Shown one piece after another: positions 1 to 6,250 of a stretch of 6,250 nt of DNA. Each line of letters begins with the position of its first letter. Positions within the stretch are counted from its first letter, which is position 1. The DNA is from Dialister sp. (lineage in GTDB: Bacteria; Bacillota; Negativicutes; Veillonellales; Dialisteraceae). Position numbers and translations under genes: made by a program. The notes beneath the pieces were generated by a model that saw only the letters and a program-made list of their open reading frames with translations, was not told where the DNA came from and searched no databases. The stretch spans positions 1-6,250 of the forward strand of contig JAIJLI010000136.1 of assembly GCA_022722495.1 (NCBI GenBank), read 5' to 3'.

Positions 1-1674
1 CTTCTTGGCGATAAGCTCGTCATGGCTGCCGCGCTCGATCAGGCGTCCGTGGTCAAGGACGTAGATCACATCCGCATTTCTGACGGTCGATAGACGGTGT
101 GCAATGATGATCGTCGTGCGGTTTTTCGCAAGCTCATCGAGTGTCTTCTGTACTTTCTTCTCCGTCTGGGTATCAAGAGCAGATGTCGCTTCATCGAAAA
201 TGACGACAGGCGGATTCTTGAGGAAAACGCGAGCGATGGCGATACGCTGCTTCTGCCCGCCGGAAAGCTTCACGCCGCGCTCGCCGACCTTCGTGTCATA
301 GCCATTCGGAAGCTGTCGGATGAAATCATCCGCCGCTGCCAGACGTGCGGCCTCTTCGATCTCCTCCTTGGTCGCGTTCTCACGGCCATACGCGATATTC
401 TCTGCGATGGTATCCCCGAAGAGGAAGACATCCTGCTGCACGATACCGATCTTTCTTCGGAGATCCTGCTGGCGGAACGCGGAAAGCGGATGTCCATCCA
501 GCATGACTTCGCCTTTTGTCGGTTCATAGAAGCGAAGCAGCAGGCTGACTAGCGTACTCTTCCCTGCCCCCGTCTCACCGACGAAAGCCACCGTCTTTCC
601 GGCAGGGATCTCAAAGGCGAGATCATGCAGGATGAGATGCCCCGGATCGTAACCGAAGGATAGATCCCTGAAATCAATGTCCCCTTTCACAGAGGGCAGC
701 ATGACAGGCTTTTCCGGATCTTCGATAGACGGCTCGGTATGCATGATCTCTTCGAAACGATGGAAGCCGGCCATGCCGCGCTGGTACACCTCAGCGAGGA
801 TCGTCAGCCGGAAGACCGGGCGCATGAAGATATTCACATAGAGAAGGAATGCGACGAAATCAGAAAGCGCAAGCGTTCCCTCATTGATCATCCATCCGCC
901 GGCCAGGATCACCGCTACATTGATGAAGTTGGTGAAAAAATTGATACCGCCGGAGAAATAGGCGATGAGCTTATTCGAAGCGAAACGGGTATCCCGTAGC
1001 TCGCGGCTCTTCTCTTCAAAACGATCCAGCTCGAAGGCCTCCTGGGCAAAAGCCTTCACAAGGCGGATGCCGGAAAGGCTTTCTTCTGCGCGGGCAGAGA
1101 CTTCCCCTGCCTTCTTCCGGTTCTGCCGAAAGGCGGACTTCATCTGTTTATTCACCTTCACGGTGTGAATGCTCTTCGCAATAAGCAGCGCACCAATGAG
1201 GAGGGCAAGCTGCCAGTTCATGACGAACATCACGACGAGCGTCCCCGCCATGATGACGCCGCAGAGGAGGACATCATTCGGTCCGCGGAAGGAAAGCTCA
1301 CTGATCTCTGTCACATCGCTTGTGATACGGGAAAGCAGCTGCCCCGTTTTCTCATTGTCGAAGTAATGAAAGGAAAGTTTCTCTATATGAGCAAACAGAT
1401 CCCGTCGCATGTCGTGTTCGATGGACGCACTCATGACATGCCCATAGTACTGCACCGCATACTGGATCGCAAAACTGATGATATAGAGTACGAGAAGGAT
1501 CCCTGCGCCGATAAACAACCGATGCATATCCCCCGCCGGCAGTACGTCATGGATGAGCTCACGGACCACGACCGGAAAAATCAGATCCAGTCCGGCCATG
1601 GCAAAAGTCCCTACGATCACCCAGATCAGAATGTGCATGTAGGGACGATAATATTTCATAAATCTTCGTATCAT
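1..1674 (-). CDS. ABC exporter half-transporter, permease fused to ATPase (3' end cut by window)
   Basis: An open frame of 558 codons runs from ATG at 1674-1672 to the window edge without a stop. It starts MIRRFMKYYRPYM. AAGAGG at 1685-1680, 5 nt upstream, supports this start over Met6. Residues 1 to about 300 are the exporter membrane domain, with hydrophobic segments near 13-37, 55-76, 133-150, 156-167, 240-262 and 270-297. The ATPase domain follows: Walker A GETGAGKST 366-374, Q-loop Gln414, signature LSGGQ 470-474, Walker B VVIFDE 490-495 with catalytic Glu495, D-loop SALD 498-501 and switch His526. Family members run about 570-600 residues, so only the C-terminal tail is missing. With a complete set of motifs it could act as a homodimer; a heterodimer with a gene beyond the edge cannot be excluded. 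It resembles the MsbA/BmrA/YwjA group, which exports lipids or drugs from the inner leaflet. The actual substrate is unknown. It has its own promoter at 1715-1743. Confidence 0.95.
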   Translation of the reverse strand, partial: MIRRFMKYYRPYMHILIWVIVGTFAMAGLDLIFPVVVRELIHDVLPAGDMHRLFIGAGILLVLYIISFAIQYAVQYYGHVMSASIEHDMRRDLFAHIEKLSFHYFDNEKTGQLLSRITSDVTEISELSFRGPNDVLLCGVIMAGTLVVMFVMNWQLALLIGALLIAKSIHTVKVNKQMKSAFRQNRKKAGEVSARAEESLSGIRLVKAFAQEAFELDRFEEKSRELRDTRFASNKLIAYFSGGINFFTNFINVAVILAGGWMINEGTLALSDFVAFLLYVNIFMRPVFRLTILAEVYQRGMAGFHRFEEIMHTEPSIEDPEKPVMLPSVKGDIDFRDLSFGYDPGHLILHDLAFEIPAGKTVAFVGETGAGKSTLVSLLLRFYEPTKGEVMLDGHPLSAFRQQDLRRKIGIVQQDVFLFGDTIAENIAYGRENATKEEIEEAARLAAADDFIRQLPNGYDTKVGERGVKLSGGQKQRIAIARVFLKNPPVVIFDEATSALDTQTEKKVQKTLDELAKNRTTIIIAHRLSTVRNADVIYVLDHGRLIERGSHDELIAKK

Positions 1675-1699
1675 AGTATCCTCTTGGTTTTCAATAAAA

Positions 1700-1710
1700 A
1701 ACAATTTGTT
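1700..1710. promoter_or_regulatory. Small palindrome at the predicted transcription start (possible operator)
   Basis: The 11-bp sequence AACAATTTGTT on the plus strand has 5-bp arms (AACAA/TTGTT) around one central base and covers the predicted start point of the exporter promoter. A repressor bound here would block initiation, but the arms are short and AT-rich, so chance is a real alternative. Confidence 0.2.
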
Positions 1711-1714
1711 CTTC

Positions 1715-1743
1715 ATTATAACGCAAAGGGAATGTGGCTTCAA
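1715..1743 (-). promoter_or_regulatory. Sigma-70/sigma-A type promoter of the ABC exporter gene
   Basis: Read on the minus strand, a perfect -10 box TATAAT (1720-1715) lies 17 nt downstream of a -35 box TTGAAG (1743-1738; 4 of 6 consensus bases). Transcription would start near 1708, giving a leader of about 35 nt before the exporter ATG at 1674, with the Shine-Dalgarno AAGAGG inside it. The optimal spacing, exact -10 and position just upstream of a gene make this the best promoter in the window. Strength and regulation are inferred, not measured. Confidence 0.75.
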
Positions 1744-1860
1744 GGCGAGAGGAGGCCCCTGCGGTCTCATCACTCATGATCAGTGAAAACACTGCCCGAA
1801 TACCATGGGAGGAGCATCCCGAAGCTCTACCCCCACCGCTGACATTGCCTTGTTTCCCAG

Positions 1861-3264
1861 TCACTTTTCCCGATCCCAGATATGCAGCCGATAGGCTCCG
1901 AGGAGATTTCCTTCAGCCGTGACAGCAGGGACTTCGATGCCGGCCACGTAGCGTCCATCGGAGGAGATCGCAAGCGTCTGGAGCGGTCCTTTCGTATGGT
2001 ACTCATTGAGGAGCGTCCCGTCAGAAAGACTGATGACCGCTGCTCCATGGGCTTTGTAGTCATAATTTCTTACATTTCTGCCGATAGCAAGCGCTGCCAC
2101 ATCACCGGCGACCCCGATGGCTTCGATCTCCGCAGGTGCGGTATAGCGGAAGAGATACTTCCCGTCCCGGTCAAATGCATAGAGGCTGTTTCCTGATGGA
2201 TGGATGACGGGCGCCGGCAGCTGCCAATTTTCCCGATTGAATGTATTGATGGTACCGAAAAGGACTTTGTCTCCGGAAAAGAGCGCATCACGACCTGCCG
2301 CAAAGTAATAACTGCCGCCGATCTCCATGACTCTGGAAATGCTGCGCTCCCAGATGGGACGCCCGTCCTCGTCACGAAGGAATCCGCGTCCATCACTCGC
2401 CATCACCGCGAGGTACTTCCCATCCTCCGAGTAAGAAAGTCCGTTCCGGATCGTCGTGGTACCGAAAGTCTCGACCGGCGGGATCTTTTCAGCATGGAGC
2501 AATGTCCCTGTATGGCTGTCAAGGACATACAGATTTTCATTATAGGTAAGGCCATCGGTCTTTGCCTTGTCGTAATTCGCTGTCGCAAAGGCGAAGCGGC
2601 CGCTGCTTTCTGAAACAGCACCGCAATTCACCCACGCATCCATATTCTCTTTTTCTGGATAGCGCCAGCGCTCTTTCCCGGTCTCATCGAAGGAAATGAT
2701 GCGGGAAAGGTATGTCCGCTGCCCCTTCTCATCGAGCGTGAATCGATAGAAAACCGCATATACATGCCCAGCAGCATCCGTCGATATATCGATGGCCGTC
2801 GGCTCGGACTGTATGTCCGCCTCATACCCTATGAGAGAGTCTCCCCGGAAGGTCCACAGCACATCGCCATTTTTCACATCCATGGCATACATCGTTCCTT
2901 CCGGACTTTTCTCCCCTGCATAGACGACCTTCTCATCCCGGCTCACTGCGATGCCACGGATGAGGCCTGTACCGACAGAGTGGCTCCACAGCTCCTCTCC
3001 CTTCTCATCGAAATGAATGAGCTCACCATTCGCTGTACCGACGAGCCAGCCACCATCCGACTTCACGTAGAGCACCTTGCCGCTGTCAAAGCCCATGCGG
3101 TCATAGTTTCGCCCTGCCATGTCGCCTAAGGAGATCACATAGGCAGCGTCTGACTCTTTGCCCGCAAAGATCTGCCAGGGCGTCTTTTTCCCGGTCAGCC
3201 AGAAAAGAGCGCTCCAGGTCAGTGCAAGGAGGAAAAAAATGAGAATTGTTTTGCATCGTTTCAT
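1861..3264 (-). CDS. Membrane-anchored PQQ/WD40-like beta-propeller protein
   Basis: A 467-residue protein of unknown function. Residues 1-5 are basic (MKRCK) and are followed by a hydrophobic stretch at about 6-23. No lipobox and no clear signal peptidase cleavage site are visible, so I infer an N-terminal anchor with the rest outside the cytoplasmic membrane. The body repeats a beta-propeller blade signature in which a glycine turn leads to a strand ending in an aromatic residue: GEELW 89-93, GDVLW 133-137, GKERW 196-200, GRPIW 301-305 and GKYLFRY 367-373. Strands such as YVLDSHTG and AISSDGRY recur between them. This pattern is typical of PQQ-like and WD40-like propellers, which often act as binding scaffolds rather than enzymes. 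The gene starts at 3264 with GGTGA about 6 nt upstream and ends in TGA at 1863-1861. Quinone binding is not shown by the sequence. BamB is also a PQQ-type propeller but is a lipoprotein, so that assignment is not supported. Confidence 0.85.
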   Translation of the reverse strand: MKRCKTILIFFLLALTWSALFWLTGKKTPWQIFAGKESDAAYVISLGDMAGRNYDRMGFDSGKVLYVKSDGGWLVGTANGELIHFDEKGEELWSHSVGTGLIRGIAVSRDEKVVYAGEKSPEGTMYAMDVKNGDVLWTFRGDSLIGYEADIQSEPTAIDISTDAAGHVYAVFYRFTLDEKGQRTYLSRIISFDETGKERWRYPEKENMDAWVNCGAVSESSGRFAFATANYDKAKTDGLTYNENLYVLDSHTGTLLHAEKIPPVETFGTTTIRNGLSYSEDGKYLAVMASDGRGFLRDEDGRPIWERSISRVMEIGGSYYFAAGRDALFSGDKVLFGTINTFNRENWQLPAPVIHPSGNSLYAFDRDGKYLFRYTAPAEIEAIGVAGDVAALAIGRNVRNYDYKAHGAAVISLSDGTLLNEYHTKGPLQTLAISSDGRYVAGIEVPAVTAEGNLLGAYRLHIWDREK

Positions 3265-3368
3265 GTTTGGTCACCAGAATAGAGTTCAGGGTTAGCCTCT
3301 CATCCCTTGATTGTTTGCGAAAGAGGGAGAAGCGGGTTCTATGGGTTCAAGAGGTTCAAAGGGGGAAG

Positions 3369-3397
3369 CGCGGCGCATAAAAATCAGAAGCGCCGCG
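3369..3397. repeat. GC-rich hairpin
   Basis: CGCGGCGC (3369-3376) and GCGCCGCG (3390-3397) form a perfect 8-bp stem around a 13-nt AT-rich loop (3377-3389). On the minus strand the stem is followed by CTTCCCCC rather than a T-run, so it is not a canonical intrinsic terminator for the upstream ECF operon. It could still slow polymerase or protect a transcript 3' end. Confidence 0.7.
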
Positions 3398-3398
3398 G

Positions 3399-3428
3399 AG
3401 CATATCTGCTTCAAACGTTAGCCGTCAA
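3399..3428 (-). promoter_or_regulatory. Possible weak promoter for the beta-propeller gene
   Basis: On the minus strand TTGACG (3428-3423; 5 of 6 -35 bases) is followed after 18 nt by TATGCT (3404-3399; 4 of 6 -10 bases). A start near 3392 would place the GC hairpin 3369-3397 at the very 5' end of a leader of roughly 130 nt. The match is only moderate and lies inside a repeat-rich region, so it may be accidental. Confidence 0.3.
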
Positions 3429-3479
3429 ATGTCTGATGTCTAATATCTGATATCTCCAAGTCTATCAGTCTCAAAGTCT
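3428..3479. repeat. Degenerate 7-nt then 8-nt tandem repeat
   Basis: Four consecutive heptamers, AATGTCT, GATGTCT, AATATCT and GATATCT (3428-3455), fit the pattern RATRTCT. They can equally be read as two 14-mers differing by two G-to-A changes. They are followed without a gap by three octamers ending in AGTCT: CCAAGTCT, ATCAGTCT and CAAAGTCT (3456-3479). On the minus strand each unit begins AGAY. Confidence 0.75.
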
Positions 3480-3512
3480 CCCCCGAACCCGCCAACCTGA
3501 ACCCTGAAACCA

Positions 3513-4385
3513 TTATAAATACATCTTCGCGCAGTCATACACCATGCGGAGCGCGCCGTAGTAGAAGCCCTCTTTGGAAAGCGCATAGAGGATCTTAGCA
3601 CTGCCGCAGGCGAGTGTGAAAAGGAAGAAGGCGGTGCAGACCCATTTCTCGCTGGAACGCCAGATTTCTGCCTTTCTTCCCTTGGCGAGGAAAAGACCGC
3701 GGCTCGTGACGGAAAGGGCCAGCGTCGCGGAACGGCGAAGGCAGCGGGCCAAGAGTGGCTTCACCATGTGCGGGATGTGCATCAGCACCTGATGCCGTCC
3801 CTTTTCACTGCCGCTTCGAAGCTGCAATGCGACCATGACTTCGCCTGCTTCCGCAGCAAGTACAGGGAAGAATCGGATCGCCGTCACCAGCATGAAGGCG
3901 GCCTGCGGAGATAGATTCCACGAAGTGAGCCCCTTCAGCAGCTGGCGCGGATCGCTCGTCCAGCAGACGAGCAGCCCCAGCGTGATCATCGATACCGTAC
4001 GCATCCCCTGGATCGCACCGTAGATGATGCCTTCCCGATAGATATAGAGACCATTCGTCAGCGCCCCCAGGACAGGAAAGCCGGGAGAGATCAAAGTCAC
4101 AAGGGGCGTCCGTGGATTCTGGGAAAAGAAAAGTGCCTGACTGGCGATCGATCCCCAAAGGCCCAATAGGATGAAGATCGCGAGCACCCGCCACTTATAG
4201 AAGGGCGTCTTTCCCAGGAAATGAAAAACGAGTGTCAGCGTGAAGAGGAAAAAAAGCGTCCTGGCATTGTCCACGATGATCATCATCAGCGCATAGCAAA
4301 AGAGGAAGGAGAGCCTCGTCCGTCCATCGAGACGCATCAGGAAAGAATGTCCATCCCCGCCCTCCCAAAGCTGTCTATAGGACAT
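3513..4385 (-). CDS. ECF transporter transmembrane (T) component, EcfT/CbiQ family
   Basis: A 290-residue integral membrane protein that in ECF importers joins the substrate-binding S component to the ATPases. The N-terminus has the family's basic DGRTRL segment (20-25), followed by hydrophobic stretches at about 26-40, 43-58, 67-86, 121-141, 161-178 and 249-268. The long cytoplasmic part between about 180 and 245 carries the two coupling sites that contact the ATPases. The second is SRG at 228-230, close to the Ala-Arg-Gly family motif. The first appears as LRSG (189-192), an altered form. The start at 4385 overlaps the end of the ATPase gene by 11 nt and has AGAGGTGA 6 nt upstream, so translation is probably coupled. 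The stop is TAA at 3515-3513. Assignment to the CbiQ family is firm from layout and context; the transported substrate is not revealed. Confidence 0.88.
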   Translation of the reverse strand: MSYRQLWEGGDGHSFLMRLDGRTRLSFLFCYALMMIIVDNARTLFFLFTLTLVFHFLGKTPFYKWRVLAIFILLGLWGSIASQALFFSQNPRTPLVTLISPGFPVLGALTNGLYIYREGIIYGAIQGMRTVSMITLGLLVCWTSDPRQLLKGLTSWNLSPQAAFMLVTAIRFFPVLAAEAGEVMVALQLRSGSEKGRHQVLMHIPHMVKPLLARCLRRSATLALSVTSRGLFLAKGRKAEIWRSSEKWVCTAFFLFTLACGSAKILYALSKEGFYYGALRMVYDCAKMYL

Positions 4386-6009
4386 GATCCATCACCTCTT
4401 TCACAGAAATACACGGCTCGATGCCCAGCATTTCCGACAGTGCCAGCATGGGCGGGAGCGCCAGGCCGCCTTCCTCCATCAGCTTTTTATCACTGAAGAT
4501 CGTATGCGGCGTGCCGCTTGCGAGGAAGCTTCCCTCTTTCAATAGGAATACCTGATCCGCCAGCTCGCCTGCCAGCTCAATATCATGGGTGCAGAAGAAG
4601 ATCGTCCGTCCTTCGGAGGCCGCATAACGGAGAAGTGCTTTGATATCCGACAGGCTCTTCTGGTCCTGCCCCGTCGTCGGTTCGTCGAGGAGCAAGAGGT
4701 CATTATCCTTCCTTGCGAGCATCGCACCGAAGACGACACGAAGACGCTGCCCCTTGGACAGTGCCAGTGGAAAATCATGACGGTAATGCCGTACATGCAG
4801 ACGGCGAAGAAGGCGATCCAGCTCCTCTTCCGTGATGGTTTTGTTATTCCATGTCAGCTCATCGCTGACCGAGTCCGTAAGCAGCATGAGATCTGCCTCC
4901 TGCCGCATATAGCCGATGTGATGGCGCTGCTTTTCAGCCGGCTTCCCAAGGAGCAGGATCTCTCCCGATGTCGGCGTATCCAGCCCGGATAAAAGGTTCA
5001 TCAGCGTGGATTTTCCTGCCCCATTGAAGCCCATAAGCGCATTGATCGTCCCCTTGCGGATCGCAAAAGAGAGTCCGTGAAGCGTTTCCTTCTCCGCGCC
5101 CTGATAGCGATAGTGGAGATCTCTTCCCTCGAGTACAACGGGTGCATGGCTTTCTTTTTTCTCTCGCGAGATATGCGGCGCAAAGGAAATACCGCTCTTC
5201 CGGATCTCCTCCGCCGTCTCTTTCACATGCCCCGAAAGATAAGGAAGATGCAGGAGGCGGCCGAGCTTCACCGCCTGCGGCTCGCGGAGTCCATAGGCCT
5301 CCGTATCTCCGAGCGCTGTCCATGCCCCCTCTGTCGCTCCGTCATAGATAAATCGTCCTTCATACATGCAGCAAAGGCGAGGAAAATACCGCGCCAGCTC
5401 ATTCACACGGTGCTCCACTACGAGGATCGTCATATGGTCTTCCCGATTCAGGGAAACCAGAAGCTCCAAGAAATCCTTGACGCCCTTCGGATTCATCTGA
5501 CTCACCGGTTCATCCAAGATAAGAAGCTTCGGATGCGTCACAAGGATCGAGGCCAGCGCCAGACGCTGCCTCTGCCCGCCCGATAGCGCATGGATACTCC
5601 GCGCCTCCATACCGGAAAGCCCCGTCTTTGCAAGCGCACGCCGGACCTCTTCCCGGATGACAGACGGATCCTCTCCGCGGTTTTCGAGGGCAAATCCGAC
5701 CTCGTCAGCTACCGTCATCGCAAAGAGCTGGTCATCCGGCGTCTGATATACCGTGCCTGCCAGAAGCCCGATATCTTCCGCGCTCATCTGCGTCACGTCC
5801 CGTCCATCGAGAGAGATCGTCCCCGTGAGCCGTGCTTCCCCCGGTTCCAAAAGCCCCGTGATACTCTTGATGAGCGTCGATTTCCCGCAACCGGAGCGCC
5901 CCGCGATGAGGACCATCTCACCTTCGGCCAGTGATAGATCCACATGCGAAAGAGTATCCTTCCTGCGCGATACGTAGCGGCACGAAAGATCCCTGATCTC
6001 CAGTATCAT
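4375..6009 (-). CDS. ECF transporter ATPase with two fused ABC domains (EcfA-EcfA')
   Basis: A 544-residue cytoplasmic ATPase carrying both nucleotide-binding domains of an ECF importer in one chain; many ECF systems use two separate proteins. Domain 1 (about 1-250): Walker A GRSGCGKST 37-45, Q-loop Gln89, signature LSGGQ 142-146, Walker B LLILDEP 162-168 with Glu167, and switch His200. Domain 2 (about 290-510): Walker A GFNGAGKST 327-335, Q-loop Gln370, signature LSKGQ 417-421, Walker B LLLLDEP 438-444 with Glu443, and switch His475. Both sites keep the catalytic residues; only the second signature departs from LSGGQ. A C-terminal tail of about 35 residues follows. The ATG at 6009 overlaps the upstream stop as ATGA and has AGGTGA 7 nt upstream. 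Fused ATPases of this kind occur in YkoD-like and related ECF operons, but thiamine-precursor specificity should not be inferred from fusion alone. Confidence 0.93.
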   Translation of the reverse strand: MILEIRDLSCRYVSRRKDTLSHVDLSLAEGEMVLIAGRSGCGKSTLIKSITGLLEPGEARLTGTISLDGRDVTQMSAEDIGLLAGTVYQTPDDQLFAMTVADEVGFALENRGEDPSVIREEVRRALAKTGLSGMEARSIHALSGGQRQRLALASILVTHPKLLILDEPVSQMNPKGVKDFLELLVSLNREDHMTILVVEHRVNELARYFPRLCCMYEGRFIYDGATEGAWTALGDTEAYGLREPQAVKLGRLLHLPYLSGHVKETAEEIRKSGISFAPHISREKKESHAPVVLEGRDLHYRYQGAEKETLHGLSFAIRKGTINALMGFNGAGKSTLMNLLSGLDTPTSGEILLLGKPAEKQRHHIGYMRQEADLMLLTDSVSDELTWNNKTITEEELDRLLRRLHVRHYRHDFPLALSKGQRLRVVFGAMLARKDNDLLLLDEPTTGQDQKSLSDIKALLRYAASEGRTIFFCTHDIELAGELADQVFLLKEGSFLASGTPHTIFSDKKLMEEGGLALPPMLALSEMLGIEPCISVKEVMDHVL

Positions 6010-6250
6010 GTCCCCATCACCTGCTTCAAGCGGCTGCCGATGCGATACCCCATACAGCTGCCGAGTGTACTGTACAAGAGACCATTCATCAGCATGTAAA
6101 GCCCGATGAACCAGTCTGCATAATATAACCGATAAAAGAACATCAGCTGTTCCATATTCACAAAAGTGATCCCCGCATCACAAAGCCCGATCAGGAAGGA
6201 GATCCCCATCGCATAGAGCGGCGTCAGCTCCTTCTTTCGATAGAAACCTG
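6006..6250 (-). CDS. Probable ECF transporter S component, C-terminal fragment (5' end outside window)
   Basis: The frame is open from the window edge to TGA at 6008-6006, giving about 81 residues that begin GFYRKKELTPLYAMG and end GSRLKQVMGT. The internal ATG at 6209 is not the true start because the frame continues upstream of it. The fragment contains two hydrophobic stretches, around AMGISFLIGLCDAG and WFIGLYMLMNGLLYSTLG, and ends in a short basic tail, as expected for a small polytopic membrane protein. It is placed directly before a fused ECF ATPase with a 4-nt ATGA overlap. That position, the size of its helices and the S-A-T gene order suggest the substrate-binding S component, perhaps of the MptD/Trep_Strep-like group. 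The family call rests mainly on context, since the N-terminal substrate-determining part is missing. Another operon membrane protein is possible. Confidence 0.6.
   Translation of the reverse strand, partial: GFYRKKELTPLYAMGISFLIGLCDAGITFVNMEQLMFFYRLYYADWFIGLYMLMNGLLYSTLGSCMGYRIGSRLKQVMGT

Larger units (their letters stand above)
1675..1860. other. Intergenic region between propeller gene and exporter
   Basis: These 186 nt carry the exporter promoter (1715-1743) and its leader. Between the propeller stop and the promoter lie two overlapping hairpins: CAGTG 1781-1785 with CACTG 1790-1794 (AAAA loop), and TCACT 1770-1774 with AGTGA 1782-1786. They share bases, so only one can form at a time. 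Neither is followed by a T-tract on the minus strand, so I do not call an intrinsic terminator for the propeller gene. No small gene with a convincing ribosome binding site was seen here. Confidence 0.6.
3265..3512. repeat. Intergenic element with nested inverted repeats and short-period tandem units
   Basis: This 248-nt gap holds no credible gene. It contains nested inverted pairs: TTCAGGGTT 3285-3293 with AACCCTGAA 3500-3508; GCGGGTTC 3332-3339 with GAACCCGC 3485-3492; GGGGGA 3361-3366 with TCCCCC 3479-3484; and a central hairpin at 3369-3397. Between the arms are short tandem units: four 9-nt units (GCGGGTTCT, ATGGGTTCA, AGAGGTTCA, AAGGGGGAA) at 3332-3367, and 7-8 nt units at 3428-3479. 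The outer right arm ends only 4 nt beyond the EcfT stop codon. This layout suggests a dispersed non-coding repeat or a miniature element without a transposase, but whether it recurs in the genome cannot be seen here. No clear target-site duplication was found. Confidence 0.6.

Noticed and set aside
97..552. A 151-codon plus-strand open frame antisense to the exporter ATPase domain
   Set aside because: The opposite strand encodes Walker A, signature, Walker B and switch histidine in one continuous frame, so this is a mirror frame.
1165..1779. A 204-codon plus-strand open frame antisense to the exporter and its leader
   Set aside because: It lies opposite a well-supported ABC exporter, its translation is low-complexity and charged with no recognisable domain, and it runs through the exporter promoter. 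It is a shadow of the real gene.
1861..3264. BamB outer-membrane assembly protein
   Set aside because: BamB is a lipoprotein with a lipobox cysteine; this protein has an N-terminal hydrophobic anchor and no lipobox, so only the propeller fold is shared.
3369..3397. Rho-independent terminator for the ECF operon
   Set aside because: The stem is strong, but no T-tract follows it on either strand and the loop is long, so it does not meet the usual definition.
3265..3512. CRISPR array or attachment site
   Set aside because: The repeats are 7-9 nt, degenerate and without unique spacers; no integrase, tRNA or Cas gene is nearby.
3805..4194. A 129-codon minus-strand open frame in a different frame inside the EcfT gene
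   Set aside because: It overlaps the EcfT membrane protein entirely, lacks a domain, and the EcfT frame has a strong ribosome binding site and coupled start.
5077..5586. A 169-codon plus-strand open frame antisense to the fused ECF ATPase
   Set aside because: The minus strand here encodes the first ABC domain and the linker to the second; the plus-strand product shows no family features.

Overview
The window looks like ordinary bacterial chromosome of moderately high GC, and every recognisable gene lies on the minus strand. Gene content (a group II ECF transporter, a lipid/drug-type ABC exporter and a membrane-anchored beta-propeller protein) and consensus-like promoter and Shine-Dalgarno sequences suggest a Bacillota member. 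A diderm Negativicutes (Veillonellaceae-like) host is a guess from general resemblance, not something the sequence proves.

Reading in the direction of transcription (high to low coordinates): (1) 6250-6006, the C-terminal end of a small membrane protein, probably the substrate-binding S component of an ECF transporter, cut by the window edge. (2) 6009-4375, a 544-aa ATPase with two ABC domains fused in one chain, overlapping the previous gene by 4 nt (ATGA). (3) 4385-3513, a 290-aa EcfT/CbiQ-type transmembrane coupling protein, overlapping the ATPase by 11 nt. These three form one translationally coupled S-AA'-T importer operon, probably for a vitamin or other micronutrient; the substrate cannot be read from this window. 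(4) 3512-3265, a 248-nt gene-free interval packed with nested inverted repeats, a strong GC hairpin and short tandem units of 7, 8 and 9 nt; this is the most unusual part of the window. (5) 3264-1861, a 467-aa beta-propeller protein with PQQ-like blades and an N-terminal membrane anchor. (6) 1860-1675, an intergenic region with a good sigma-70/sigma-A promoter and two overlapping, mutually exclusive hairpins. (7) 1674-1, a half-size ABC exporter (membrane domain plus ATPase domain) with all catalytic motifs, missing only its last residues at the window edge.

The ECF genes work together as an importer: the S component binds the substrate, EcfT couples it to ATP hydrolysis, and the fused ATPase supplies both nucleotide-binding domains. 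The exporter has its own promoter and is a separate unit. The propeller protein may be read from a weak promoter inside the repeat region or by readthrough from the ECF operon, since no intrinsic terminator is visible between them. I saw no RNA gene, CRISPR array, transposase, phage gene or clear novel multi-gene system.
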